Assembly: GCA_965649825.1 (NCBI GenBank)
Contig: OZ287695.1
Location: forward strand, 1,860,001-1,924,000
Direction: 5' to 3'
DNA from: Penicillus capitatus
Taxonomy: Eukaryota > Chlorophyta
Length of the DNA stretch: 64,000 nucleotides
The notes beneath the pieces were generated by a model. It saw only the letters and a list, made by a program, of their open reading frames with translations, did not search any database and was not told the DNA's origin. Both the position numbers and the translations under genes were made by a program. This document shows positions 1-9,869 of the stretch, one piece after another; within the stretch, counting starts at the first letter, position 1, and each line of letters opens with the position of its first letter.

Positions 1-69
1 TTCTTCCCTTTACTGTCCAGCGATTTTAAATCCTTCCCAAATCTGTCTAACCCATAGAGCAGGCAGTTT

Positions 70-623
70 CTAAACAGCAGCCATCGCATCCCGTCCAGTG
101 GGAAAACAATCGCACCCGAAGTTGCGCATGATAAACCATGCCTCATGTGCCGTCTCTTCGATCTTGGCGTCTATGAGGACAGCCCATGATCCAGCTGGAC
201 GCATGTCTGTCGCAATAGTGATAGATGCATCGCCCTCCTCGTCGTCTCCTCCAGGAACGCGAAACGGAAGGTTCGCTCTTACTCTTCGCTCTCCCGTAGT
301 GCTGGTCGTCGTAGCTGCAGACAGCGACGGGTGAACAACGATAGACACAATCAGGCTTCAAAGATCGCGCGCTCACTGGTCGTGGTGGAGTCGATAGAGG
401 TTGTTGTTGTTGTCGTGGACGAAACAAAAGCAGCAACGTCTGCGTCGTCGCATCCTTCCCCAAACACAGATTCACCAACAATTCTATCTTCGAGTCCCGC
501 TCGAATGACAACGCTGCTCTCGGCAACGGAGCATCGTATCTGCGGCGCGGCCAATGCGCATGACAGAAAGCCAAACGCTAAAACGAGCGCCGCCCAGCGA
601 GGGACGCAGCGCGTTAACTCCAT
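70..623 (-). CDS. small secreted protein with Thr-rich linker, unknown function
   Basis: Two exons are inferred, 623..377 and 314..70, joined across a 62-nt GTGAGC...CTGCAG intron, giving about 163 residues. The N-terminus starts at the ATG at 623. It has a basic start, then a hydrophobic stretch (WAALVLAFGFLSCALAA) that reads as a signal peptide with a cleavage site near residue 25. A run of Thr and Ser (about residues 70-95) straddles the splice junction, which supports the join because the low-complexity run continues in frame. The C-terminal part is acidic then mixed, with a few Cys. I do not recognise the family. Thr-rich linkers of this kind are often O-glycosylated in secreted proteins; that is inference. 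Confidence 0.5.
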
Positions 624-891
624 GCGAAATGCGGCGAGGAGAAATGGATATCTTTTAAGAGGGGTTGTGAGAGGCCTGTCTATGGCCCTTGGTATAATCA
701 CTGTTCACGAGAATAAAGCTGACACCGTCAGAGCAATTCAGAAACCAGTACAGCAGTGCTAATTTTATAGCAGAAGGAAGAACAAAGGGAAGAACGCGAT
801 GGTGAAGATCAGCGTCGTTCGTGCAGTTGAGGTAGCCGTCGCTTCAGCCGTCACACGTGGCACGTATTGAATCCTATCAGACGCGGGCGCC

Positions 892-2384
892 ATGCAGCCC
901 GTCGGAATTCCGGCGTCGGGTCGCAGGGCTGGATGCCATCCGCACAAACAAACACGTCGCAGAAAAACCGTGAGCGGCACCTGAAAAGACGTCGCTGTCT
1001 CAGAGATCTCTCCTAGGCCTTAAGAGTCAGAGCCGAAGCGCGTCGCTTTGGAAATGGAGGCCGTAGCCTGAATGGCGTCAACATCGCTCCAAACGGCAAG
1101 CCCATTTTGAGTCTGCCTGGATGGGAAGATAAGAACGGGCACATCTCGACCATGCCCTTGACTTTGACGTCCATGCCTCAATTTCCCCTCAGCAAACTGA
1201 AACTCTTTTCGGGATCGGCCAATCCCGTTGCGCGCCGACCTCGTTTCTACCTCGTGTATGAGATGCATCCCTTGTAGAGTCTCTCTCAAGAGGTGGCGCA
1301 TTATCTGGGAATGAATTTGGGGGCGATCAAGACCAAGAGATTTGCAGATGGGGAGATCTATGTTCAAGTACAGGAGTCCATTCGCGGCTGCGATGTCTTT
1401 TTGATCCAACCCACCTGTCCTCCTGTCAACGATCATCTCATGGAACTGCTGGTCATGATCGACGCCTGTCGTCGTGCCTCGGCCCGTACCATCACACCTG
1501 TGATTCCTTACTATGGGTCTGTGCTCATGAACCTGCGTCGAATGGAGGCGGCGAGATGGTGATAGGTATGCACGGGCGGATCGGAAGAATCTCGGACGAG
1601 AATCTATCGCTGCTAAACTGACGGCGAATCTGCTGACAGAGGCGGGGGCACATCGCGTGTTGGCTGTCGATTTGCACTCCGGCCAATGCATTGGGTATTT
1701 TGATATTCCTGTGGATCACGTTTATGGAGATGTTGTCCTGTTGGACTACCTCGCGTCCAAACGCATCACCAACGGCACCTCCCTTGCACCAGAGATCCTC
1801 TGCCTTTGAAGAGAGATTTGTGTTCAGGCGATCTGGTGGTGGTGTCTCCAGACGTGGGCGGTGTGGCGCGAGCTCGTGCCTTTGCCAAGAAACTCAATGA
1901 CGCCCCACTAGCCATCGTCGATAAGAGAAGGCGCGCATCCATGCTCCGAGGCATGATCCAGAATGCGTTTGTGTGTGCAGGTCTGCGCACAATGTGTCCA
2001 ATGTCATGAATCTGATTGGAGATGTCCACGATAAAGTGGCCGTTTTGGTGGATGACATGATCGACACGGCCGGAACGATCACCAATGCCGCAAAGGCTCT
2101 TCAGGAGAATGGCGCCCGTGAGGTCTATGCATGTTCGACCCATGCCGTTTTCAGTCCACCCGCTGTGGAGCGCCTCTCGAGCGGCGTCTTTCAAGAAGTG
2201 CACATCCCATTGTCCGCACCGCAGGAGGCAGCATATGTCTTAGGTCATTGTGACGAACACCATTCCTGTGAGAGACGAGAATCTCTTTCCAGAGCTCACC
2301 GTCCTTTCCGTGGCCAATCTGTTAGGAGAGACCATCTGGCGTGTTCACAATGCCGCATCTGTCGACGCTTTGCGCCCGGGATGA
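892..2384 (+). CDS. PRS: ribose-phosphate pyrophosphokinase (PRPP synthetase), probably organelle-targeted
   Basis: Makes PRPP from ribose 5-phosphate and ATP for nucleotide, His and Trp synthesis. Seven exons are inferred: 892-969, 1017-1226, 1278-1516, 1566-1762, 1828-1930, 1981-2198 and 2244-2384. Family motifs appear in order: [25 protein letters not shown], the [17 protein letters not shown] segment, [19 protein letters not shown], the PRPP loop [10 protein letters not shown], and the C-terminal [13 protein letters not shown]. Exon 1 (ATG at 892) is basic and Arg-rich, joins exon 2 in phase 0, and adds about 85 residues before the enzyme core, as a transit peptide would. The fourth and fifth introns (1763-1827 and 1931-1980) have GC rather than GT at the donor. 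The fifth is forced by the conserved DKRRSAHN join; the fourth is less certain. The core is full length. A start at the internal ATG at 1173 would give a cytosolic form. Confidence 0.9.
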
Positions 2385-2446
2385 GGATGTCTCCCATTAA
2401 TGCTATGCATTTAAAGTCGTCGCTGTCGTCGAGTGGCTATTGTATC

Positions 2447-4798
2447 ATGCCATCGGCAGAAGAGAAGTTTCGCGCTCTCTTGACACGCATTGGATATCAA
2501 CCGAATCGCGCCGCCATCGCCAACGCCTTCCGTCAAGACGCCGCTCTGGCCGAAGTCCTCCCGTGGATCGCCGAGAACATCACGGACGCGCACATTCTCG
2601 ATCCCGAACTGCGTCACGACTATGCGTCCCTCGAAGGACGTCTTTCTCATCCACTGGGCCCCGTACGTCACATTACGCATGATTCCTCATGACAACATGC
2701 TCAACTGGATGGAGTAGGAGGATGGAGAGGTTGCCACGAACGCTGTCGTTTTGCTGGACGATGAGGAGATGAAGGCATTGGAAGAAACCGAGGCGGAATT
2801 GGAGAATGAAGTGCAACAGAGAGAAAAGGAAAGGACATCTCTGCAGTCTCTAGCCGATCAGCTCTCAGAGCAAATTCAGTCAACCCAACAAAAGTGTGAC
2901 CTGTACTTGTGTGAGAGATCGAGCAGCGGATGGTATTCCAGATTAAACTATGCCTACGAAGAAGATCGCGCTTTTGCAAGTCCCCTTCTCCAAGCTTCGG
3001 AAGAAAAGGCGATACGTGAGGCCCACGAACTGGTCTCTCAGTTCACGGTCTTCTCTTCCGTCCTGCGCGAGTTCTTGGAATTGACGAACAAGCATGGAGC
3101 GGAGGTGCATTTTACCCAGTGCCGAGCTCAGGAGTACTGGAAGAAATCAGAGGACCTTACGAACAAACTCGAGTGGTAAGGAGTGCATAATGTCACGGAG
3201 AGGCAGAGATGGACGTTCGCAGGATGATGCACGACATGATTGCCTCGGAGCATCAGCCAACGCACAGAAATCATCAACTGGATCAATGGTTACAATCCTC
3301 GAATCTCGCACAGCAGCCATGGTTTCTCGAGATCGAACGGCTACGTCAACACAAACATGTGAGGGACTGAGACGAAAGCGTGCTTCTAGAGCGAGATGCA
3401 CGTACAGGTGGCGGCAATGCATCAGATAGAAGTGCTCTTGTCAAGGAGCAGGACAGACGCAAGATGTCGTTTCATTAAGCAGGCTGCAGACGATTTTGCG
3501 CAGAACCCAAGTGTGGCCTCACTCCGCACGACAGATCTGTAACGGTCCTTCTGTTGAGGCGTGATTTCTGGATGGAAAGAAACGTCGAGTGAACAGATGA
3601 AGAGTGCGAATGCGAAGCTGGCATCACAGAGAAGAGCAAGGATGAAGAAAGTCACATCACTTTTGATCGAGACAAACAAACACGTGGGATTGGAGACAAC
3701 GATGGAGTACCTGACTCGAATCAGCGCGGAAGGGAAGAGCCTTTTGATTCGAAAACAGGAGTTCCTTCACCATGTCTGTCGCCATGTGGACAGGCACAGA
3801 GTCTTTACAGTGCGTCGACTGTTCCCTATCAGCACTCGCCGGAAATTTCTGTTCGAAGATTTTGGCAGAGATCGAGAAACAGAGAGTCGAAGACAGGGTG
3901 CGGTATATACACGACCTCAATCAGACCTTCCGGAATGCGACATCGATCACACGATATCGAACGAAGTGTCTGGAAAGACAGTCACAGACGCCGACCGATT
4001 TTATTGATCCGAATGATCGCTACCTCCAGTCGTTGGCATCACTGATCAAGGCAAGTGTATCGTCTGTTACAGAATGTATGTAAGGACTGATGACAGTTCT
4101 GTACGGAGAGGATAGAGAGCAGTCCGGAAGTGATATCCTCCATATCATCGCGTGTGTGTGAGCACAAGCGTCAGTACTCTATTGCCTTCTCCGAGACACC
4201 TGCGAGAGTCCATGCCGCGTGCAGTCTCACTCCTGTGTCCAAACTCATCAAGGAGCAGCAGGACGGTACAGAGAAGGTCTGCTTTACACATCCCAAGCGT
4301 CCGACAACGCCAGCCGAACTCGAAAACAGCCTTCGTCGACTGTCAGTTCAAGAAGAGACATCGCCAAGAGCGTCGCTTTTCAGAGATACCCCTCCTGCGC
4401 AGGACGACAGCAACGCTCTCATTCCTTTTCATGAAGTGACCCTTCAGGCCAACCGTCTGCTGACATACCCGCCTGCCTCGCACCAATCCTTGACGTCGCT
4501 CTTCCCAGATGCCTTCCGATCTCTTCTTCAGTCTGAGGTCGAAGCTGTACAAGGAATCTTCCGACGTGCTTTTCGCACTGGAGATGGATGTGTAGCTTTA
4601 GCCACGCCATCACTGCAGTCAGCGCTGGAAGGTGTCGATCGGCTGATACAGGAGCTCAATCAGAGCAGTCGTGCCATTAAAGAGGCATTCAAATCTCACG
4701 TGGCGTTTCTGGAGAGGCAGCCCGACGAGGCACACGCACGAAGACTTATGGCACAGTTCTTTACAAAACTCCTTGTACAAAGACAAGGCGATAGATGA
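2447..4798 (+). CDS. HAUS3-like augmin complex subunit
   Basis: Augmin recruits gamma-tubulin to spindle microtubules to nucleate branches. The first exon (ATG at 2447) encodes an N-terminal domain with the HAUS3 pattern: a short helix, LLTRIGYQP, then [19 protein letters not shown], equivalent to the FLKWFCGNV...VLSERELEAF region of animal HAUS3. A 55-nt GTACGT intron (2651-2705 by frame) leads to long coiled coil ([20 protein letters not shown] and onward). Further exons continue as coiled coil to the stop at 4796-4798: 3207-3350, about 3410-3540, about 3561-4080 and 4130-4798. The last is a 220-residue stretch ending [13 protein letters not shown]. Several middle junctions could not be placed in phase, so the exact protein is uncertain. 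Total length is near 650-700 residues, close to animal HAUS3. The stop lies 23 bp from the convergent uS13 gene. Confidence 0.6.
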
Positions 4799-4821
4799 CA
4801 GAGATGGAGATAGGAACGCTT

Positions 4822-5166
4822 TTAAAGTGTCGTCTTTCGTGCCGTTCTGGAATTGGTGTGTGTTCTCTGGCCGCGAACAGGCAACTTCTTTGCGTGCCGA
4901 TCGCCCCGGTAACTGGCAATCGACTTCAATCGCTCGATGTTCCCTCGAACCTCACGCGTCAGCTGCTGACCCGTGAGGATACCGCGCTCTGCGATGGCTT
5001 TGGTGATGAGAATGATTTTGGCATCGCTCAGACGCATGAGTGGAACGTTTGGTCGTATTCCGTGTTCGTGACACAAACGATCTGCTGTTTCGACTCCAAT
5101 CCCTTTCACTCGCGCCAGTACATAGCGCACCAACTGCGTGCTCTTTGCCCCTTGGGTAAAATTCAT
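4822..5166 (-). CDS. rps13: organellar ribosomal protein uS13 (S13)
   Basis: Small-subunit protein of bacterial type, so destined for mitochondrion or plastid. Starting at the ATG at 5166 it has 114 residues, close to bacterial S13. Visible are the helix-hairpin VRYVLARVKGIGVETADRLC, the central LITKAIAERGILTGQQLTREVRGNIERL segment, and the conserved C-terminal basic motif SYRGDRHAKKLPVRGQRTHTNSRTAR, which binds 16S rRNA. The frame is open further upstream to 5274, but a downstream ATG fits family length. No clear presequence is seen; a spliced 5' exon is possible. It is convergent with the augmin-like gene and its start lies about 44 bp from the start of the divergent gene at 5210, so the two probably share a promoter region. 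Confidence 0.85.
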   Translation of the reverse strand: MNFTQGAKSTQLVRYVLARVKGIGVETADRLCHEHGIRPNVPLMRLSDAKIILITKAIAERGILTGQQLTREVRGNIERLKSIASYRGDRHAKKLPVRGQRTHTNSRTARKTTL

Positions 5167-5209
5167 GGAATGGAACGTAATGACAAAAATGGTGAGCGTC
5201 GGCGATTCA

Positions 5210-5722
5210 ATGGCGTCGAAGTGCGCAGATAACGACAACGACGACAACGAAGATTGGGAGACGAAACTCGACACGGGTCAACTCGCTGTGCTTTCACCGA
5301 AGAATCCGTCTCCTGCCGTTCCCACACAGACGTCACGGCCAACAGAATTCCAGAGCTTCGATGATATCCTATGTCTACCTACCTCGCAAAAACGTACAAA
5401 GCTCTGCCTTCCTTGACGCAGAGGGTCAGATGGCCGTGTTGGTGGCATAGAAGTGACGACATCGAGACCAGAGACGACGACTGTCGTGGCACGCCGATTT
5501 CTGGCCCATGCCCTACAGAAGCCAGGTTCCCTTTAGCTCTTTCCTAAGGATCGCCGCGAATGCTATGGGGCTCTTCTAGAGTTGATCCGGCGGAAAGAGG
5601 ATGAGGCATTTGCGCGGCGAAGAGCCAAGAAAAAACAGGAGAGGTCCGATCGTAAGAAGGCTTTTGACGATGTCTGGGAGAACAACGGTCATAATGTTCA
5701 TCAAGGACCGAATCCATCATAA
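5210..5722 (+). CDS. unknown acidic/basic small protein, spliced
   Basis: The ATG at 5210 opens an acidic N-terminus (DNDNDDNEDWETKLDTGQLAVL), followed by a 51-nt intron from about 5372 to 5422. The next exon carries a helix-forming stretch, VVARRFLAHALQKP. A stop in frame at about 5536 separates this from a strongly basic, charged C-terminus (DRRECYGALLELIRRKEDEAF, then RRRAKKKQERSDRKK) that ends at 5722. The two parts are in the same frame and only 24 nt apart, so either a very short intron removes the stop or the gene is broken there. The basic tail suggests nucleic-acid or ribosome association. I do not recognise the family. It is divergent from the uS13 gene. Confidence 0.45.
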
Positions 5723-5735
5723 ACGCCTTGGGTGT

Positions 5736-6044
5736 TTAGCTGGATGGCGTCTCGCTATCCGTCTTCTTGCGCCGTTTTAGCTCGGCTTCGAGCATCTCTG
5801 TCGATAATCCTGTTAATTCCACAGGCTTCTGAGAAGCCTCCGTTTCTGCAGACCCCGTTTCGGCACCGGCTATTGTGACAGGAGGAGCTGAACGTACAAA
5901 CAGAGCGTCAATGAATGCACGAGACCCCTGACCCTTACCACTGCCCCATGCCATCTGTGCGGACTCGGCGCGTTTGCGCTCCATATCTGGATCCTCTTCG
6001 ACGCTACCTTGCATTCTTTCCTTCATCGTGGCAGTCTCACACAA
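5736..6044 (-). CDS. charged C-terminal exon of TatB, or separate small protein
   Basis: This open frame of about 100 residues has a charged N-terminal part (MKERMQGSVEEDPDMERKRAE), a Gly/Ser middle, and a C-terminus with LEAELKRRKKTDSE. If a 33-nt segment (about 6066-6034, GTACAT...GTGAG) is spliced, it continues the TatB frame in phase 0. That would give TatB the long hydrophilic tail usual for Hcf106 proteins. Without that splice, TatB stops at 6057 and this would be an independent short gene starting at the ATG at about 6026. The first reading is preferred because the gap is tiny and the phase agrees. An intron of 33 nt is shorter than those forced by conserved proteins in this window. 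Confidence 0.4.
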   Translation of the reverse strand: MCETATMKERMQGSVEEDPDMERKRAESAQMAWGSGKGQGSRAFIDALFVRSAPPVTIAGAETGSAETEASQKPVELTGLSTEMLEAELKRRKKTDSETPSS

Positions 6045-6056
6045 AAAGAGTGACCA

Positions 6057-6585
6057 TTATTCATGTACCGTCAGAGAAGGAGTGATGGAAGAGGTGGGTT
6101 TCGTGATTGGATCAAGGGCGCTCTGAATATCCTGTTTGATCTCATCCAGACCGATCTCCTGCTCCATGGTCGACTTGAGATCGGTCGATACGTCTGCCAG
6201 CTCACGGAGGGTGGGTGTTAGAGATCGAAGCATTGCACCCATGCCTCGGACAGCTTCCGCCAATCCTTTGGGGCCAAAGACAACCAGAGCCACCGCCACG
6301 ACGAGGACTGCCTCTGGAGCTCCTGTAACACCATCTTATACCCTGCAGCTTCCGATGAGCTTTTCACTGACCTACGCCGAAGATGGCGTGTCGAACATGG
6401 AGGTCATCTTTTCTTGAAGGCGGCCGAAACAACCGCAGCGTTTCCCGCATCGGCACCGTCGGACGAACATCCTTTCGATACGGGTAGGAGACACTGTGTC
6501 GCACTCGGTTTTGTGCTATACGTGCAGAAAAGCGATGGAGAGGAGCTGCCACGTATAGCAGCGATGATCGTGTGCTGAGAGCCAT
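6057..6585 (-). CDS. tatB: plastid twin-arginine translocase subunit Hcf106/TatB-like
   Basis: Thylakoid Tat subunit that helps TatC bind folded substrates with a twin-arginine signal. Exon 1 (6585..6372) encodes a basic, Ser- and Ala-rich presequence of about 70 residues ending at AIFGVG. A 49-nt intron (6371..6323, GTCAGT...TTACAG) leads to APEAVLVVAVALVVFGPKGL, the single membrane helix followed by the FGPKGL hinge typical of the family. The amphipathic helix and linker follow (RELADVSTDLKSTMEQEIGLDEIKQDI), and closely match plant Hcf106 (REL.DVS..KST.E.EIGLD). Tat A/B proteins are otherwise bacterial, or restricted to plastids and a few mitochondria. Similarity to plant Hcf106 plus a presequence points to a plastid. 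The stop at 6057 may be bypassed by splicing to the exon at 6034..5736. Confidence 0.9.
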
Positions 6586-6671
6586 TATCTTTATGCATCG
6601 CTAAAAATGTCACATCTCATTTCGTCGATTGTCGTTTTCTCTTTCACAGCTTTCTCTGGCAAACATTCGCG

Positions 6672-7427
6672 ATGCGCGCCGCGCAGACATCCTCGGCCTA
6701 CGTTGTGACCGTACCGTCGTTCTCGTTCTCCGTAAAGTGTAACTTACGACTGCTGATTTCCTTAATCGCTTTCGGTCTCGTTATTGCCGGTTTCGTTATG
6801 CAACTCGTCCGCATTTTCAATAAGAACGATGACTGCAACAACGGGTTTGAAAGTGCTGAAGCTTGTCGCGAGTACTTTCGTATGTATTGGTGGACGTCGT
6901 CATTCGAATTACTCATAGCTCTCGTTTCTCTGCTGTTTCTCGCAACCGGTCTTGCTAAAACCATGAGGATATTTCTCTCCGTGTGTCTCGGTATTTCAAC
7001 AGTGCTGTGTATGTTTGCGACGGACTATTTTCTGAATCCGGTAAACCACAGGTACAACAGATACGGATTCTATCATTCCGAATACAAATATCATCGATCC
7101 TATAGCGATGATGACGAGGCTGACACTATCGGTGTGACTGGATACATACTTTCATCAATTGCAAATTTTCTGTTGATCTATCTGGTGGGCGGGGAACCGA
7201 AACAGACGTCGGCGTTAGACAATGAAACAAACGTGGAAGAAACACTTGCGCAGCCGATCCTGCCAGTTCAGACGTTCTCCCAGGCAACGTCTGAACATCA
7301 GAAGACATATTACCCTCCAGCACAAGAATCGTCATCCGTTCAAACTCATCTGATTGCTCCGTCGTCAGAGGACACACTCCCACAGTTTGTTCAAGGACTG
7401 CCAGCAATACCGCCCGGTCCGAAGTAA
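6672..7427 (+). CDS. four-span membrane protein, unknown
   Basis: Single exon, 251 residues, ATG at 6672. Four hydrophobic segments are visible: about residues 24-45 (LLISLIAFGLVIAGFVMQLV), 76-95, 98-120 (IFLSVCLGISTVLCMFATDY) and 157-172 (GYILSSIANFLLIYLV). The loop between spans 1 and 2 carries two Cys (DDCNN, EACREY), and the loop between spans 3 and 4 is rich in Tyr, His and Asp. The C-terminal tail of about 75 residues is polar, with Gln, Pro and Ser, and ends PAIPPGPK. The tetraspan layout with a Cys-bearing first loop recalls claudin- or MARVEL-like proteins, but no diagnostic motif is seen, so no family is assigned. No intron is needed. Confidence 0.7.
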   Translation: MRAAQTSSAYVVTVPSFSFSVKCNLRLLISLIAFGLVIAGFVMQLVRIFNKNDDCNNGFESAEACREYFRMYWWTSSFELLIALVSLLFLATGLAKTMRIFLSVCLGISTVLCMFATDYFLNPVNHRYNRYGFYHSEYKYHRSYSDDDEADTIGVTGYILSSIANFLLIYLVGGEPKQTSALDNETNVEETLAQPILPVQTFSQATSEHQKTYYPPAQESSSVQTHLIAPSSEDTLPQFVQGLPAIPPGPK

Positions 7428-7804
7428 CGGCGTTCTTCTGGATCACTCATATACGTCATGTCATCGAGAAATGTGCAATTAAGTGCAGCCATGTTTGCTC
7501 TGTCTTTTTTGTGGATCTTTCCCGGAGAGCATCTCCTGTACCTTCTTTCGTTTTTCTGCTTCATTTGGTCTAAACAATGATCTATGGTTTTTTATTTTGT
7601 TAAGGATTAAGCTCTTTGCTATAGAGCTTTTCGCATCAAGTAACGACCAATCGCCCTGTTCCACTCCGTCTCTCTGTCCGGCATTTCAAATGAAGTACGT
7701 GGTTTAAGTGTTGGGATGTCGGTGATGTCTAATTCTCCGTTCACATTGTATCCCAATTGACCATCCATGTTATCATTTAGCCGCGCGCAACACACCTGAA
7801 ACGC
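7428..7804. other. intergenic, T-rich
   Basis: Runs between the four-span membrane protein and the sugar kinase. Short open frames on both strands (7479-7707) have no recognisable content and lie in T-rich sequence that may be 3' untranslated. No TATA element was found before the kinase. Confidence 0.4.
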
Positions 7805-9133
7805 ATGACGCGCCTCACTGTATCCTCAGGAGAGCGATGTCTTTTCCATAGTTGCAAAAAATCGAGAAACGACCGAAACCCTTCGGCGTTCCACAGGCAT
7901 CCGTCGACGCGTTCTGCACTTCGCAGTGGCGACCTCAGCGCCGACAGGATCCTCGCTGCCCCATCCCTCTTTCAAGCCATGACGACGTCGCGCCGTTCAA
8001 CCGACACCTGCCAGACCACTGGGTCGACACTCCTGCCATCCTACTCTCCGACCAAGGTACATGATGTCGTGGGTCTCGGCGAAGCAATGATCGACTTCAG
8101 CGCCTTCGTCTCCGACGCCACACTCGAGTCCTTTCACGTCGCTAAAGGTGGTCGGCGTGTCATCGACATCGAAGAGAGACTCGAGATTCAGCGTCGGTTA
8201 GGAGAAGACTACGTTCTCCAAGCAGGAAGCTCCATCACCAATACCCTAGTCGCATTGGCTCAGCTTTCCAGAGCAGAAGGGGATCCCTATCGTCTGGGAT
8301 TTGCTGGATGTATTGGATCGGATCGTTTGGGCGATTTCTATGCGGCACATCTGAAGAACAATGGCATTGAGGCCTACACCTGTGCAGTAGATGAGAGTCT
8401 AGAGCGTTTGACGGGCTGTGTCGTCGTGCTAACCACGCCCGATGCACAGCGATCGTTTTTGGTGTATCCGGGGGAAGGCACATTGCGACTAACGGAATCT
8501 GTCAAAGAAGCGATTGCGACATCCAGAGTGTTCGTGATCGAGGGATATCTCTTTGGACTTTCCGAAATGGCGGAGGAGATTGAGAAAGCAGTTCTTATGG
8601 CGAAACAACATGGAGTGCTGGTTGCTGTGACAGGCGGTGATGCGGAAGTCGTGCGAAAGGCGCATGACGATTTCTGGTCTGTGATCAAGATGGGCGTCGA
8701 TATTTTTATGTGCAATCAATCCGAAGCGGCCGCCCTATTGAGCGAAGATAAGTCCTCCTGCTGTGCCCATAAAGCCATCCAGCGTCTAGCGCCTTACTTT
8801 TCGCTGGTGGCTGTCACGGATGGATCAAATGGATCATACATTGCTGCGATGGGACAGCTTCAGACAGTGCCACCGTATTGGCTGAAGCACTCCCCAGTGG
8901 ATACCTGCGGAGCTGGTGACGTGTATGCAGCCGGTTTGTTGCATGGATTGCTGAAAGGATATGATCTTTGTGGCATTGGACTGGCAGCGTCACGATCCGC
9001 TTCAGCCATTCTCTCCAGACATGGAGCACAGCTACTGAAAGAGGATGCGCTTCAGATCATTGCCGATATTGTACGCGATGAGAGGGATTCCGAGAAGGAC
9101 GGTTCTCTGAATCTGGAACTCAAGGAGGCGTAA
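7805..9133 (+). CDS. PfkB-family carbohydrate/adenosine kinase
   Basis: ATP-dependent sugar or nucleoside kinase of the ribokinase/PfkB fold. One uninterrupted frame ends at 9133. The core begins DVVGLGEAMIDFSA (about 8062 on). It is followed by AGSSITNTLVALAQLS (the GG-type substrate motif region), FAGCIGSDRLGDFYAAHL, FLVYPGEGTLRL, the EGYLFGLSE segment, and the C-terminal signature VDTCGAGDVYAAGLLHGL containing the anion hole and catalytic Asp. ATGs at 7805 and 7979 are both possible. The 58 residues between them are basic and Ser-rich with few acidic residues, which suits an organelle presequence if the upstream ATG is used. The insert KGGRRVIDIEERLEIQRRLG and the overall pattern resemble adenosine kinase-like PfkB members of algae and bacteria. 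The substrate cannot be fixed from sequence alone. Confidence 0.9.
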   Translation: MTRLTVSSGERCLFHSCKKSRNDRNPSAFHRHPSTRSALRSGDLSADRILAAPSLFQAMTTSRRSTDTCQTTGSTLLPSYSPTKVHDVVGLGEAMIDFSAFVSDATLESFHVAKGGRRVIDIEERLEIQRRLGEDYVLQAGSSITNTLVALAQLSRAEGDPYRLGFAGCIGSDRLGDFYAAHLKNNGIEAYTCAVDESLERLTGCVVVLTTPDAQRSFLVYPGEGTLRLTESVKEAIATSRVFVIEGYLFGLSEMAEEIEKAVLMAKQHGVLVAVTGGDAEVVRKAHDDFWSVIKMGVDIFMCNQSEAAALLSEDKSSCCAHKAIQRLAPYFSLVAVTDGSNGSYIAAMGQLQTVPPYWLKHSPVDTCGAGDVYAAGLLHGLLKGYDLCGIGLAASRSASAILSRHGAQLLKEDALQIIADIVRDERDSEKDGSLNLELKEA

Positions 9134-9486
9134 ATGAATAACGACGATGATAGAGGTGGATTCTTTTGTTCTTTTCTGCCTGAAATTTTATCGGCAGTGA
9201 AGCGCTATCGTGTTTTATTAAGATCGCATTCATGGACATGACCGCAGCCTGAGTTGTGCTGTTGCGGTAAATTGGCGATGAAGATCGTGGACAGTCTGTG
9301 CTTGATCAAGAAATTCTACTGTCCAATAAGGACGCCATTTCAAATTCAGCGTCTGTAATCAGCACTTACACTGGTATCCATTGACAACGGTGCTACAGCA
9401 CTGTTCCGAAAAGCGAACGGCTCGACTTAGACCCCGCGAATCTGCCAAACACGACCGATCGATGCAAGAGGACACCCTTAATGGTA
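9134..9486. other. convergent intergenic region
   Basis: Lies between the stop codons of the kinase and the Sec61 beta gene. No coding sequence is seen. AT-rich runs near 9180-9230 could be the shared 3' untranslated region. Confidence 0.4.
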
Positions 9487-9869
9487 TCACACCTTTCCGA
9501 TGACATGCAGAAGAGTGACAAAACCGATGAAGCCCAGACTGAGCACAACGACAACAACCTGCAGAGAGACAGAGTCTATGGTATGTGTTACGAATGTGGG
9601 ATGTCATACAGGTGGGATCTTGATACCGGGTGAGTCGTCGGTGTAGAAATTCATGACGCTCTGTGACATGCGCCCCATTCCACTACCGGCTCCCGAGCGC
9701 GTGCCTGGAACAGGGGTGACGTCTCGCAAGGCATAGCAGCGGTTATTTGAAGCAAACCTGTTCGGCGACGCAGGACACCACTGCCCGTTGCGGACGAACT
9801 CGTCGGTGCACCACCGCGGCCGCCACGCGGGACGTTCGTGCTCGTCTGACTGGTACTTCCTTTCACCAT
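9487..9869 (-). CDS. SEC61B: protein transport protein Sec61 subunit beta
   Basis: Tail-anchored subunit of the ER Sec61 channel. The three exons are 9869..9758, 9704..9610 and 9558..9487, with introns of 53 nt (GTTTGC...TTCCAG) and 51 nt (GTATGA...CTGCAG). The 92-residue product has the basic Gly/Ser-rich head (NVPRGGRGG, VLRRRTGTRSGAGSG) and the family signature MNFYTDDSPGIKIPP. The C-terminal anchor VVVVLSLGFIGFVTLLHVIG is split off exactly at the intron after the signature. Length matches human Sec61 beta (96). Both junctions are fixed by conservation, so this gene is a good calibrator for intron size in this genome. It is divergent from the flavoprotein at 10135, with 265 bp between the starts. 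Confidence 0.93.

Noticed and set aside
765-980. Minus-strand frame ending in a hydrophobic tail, like a GPI-anchored protein C-terminus
   Set aside because: It overlaps exon 1 of PRPP synthetase, which joins the conserved enzyme in phase 0; no ATG or upstream exon was found.
1020-1691. 223-residue minus-strand open frame
   Set aside because: It is the antisense shadow of PRPP synthetase exons 2-4.
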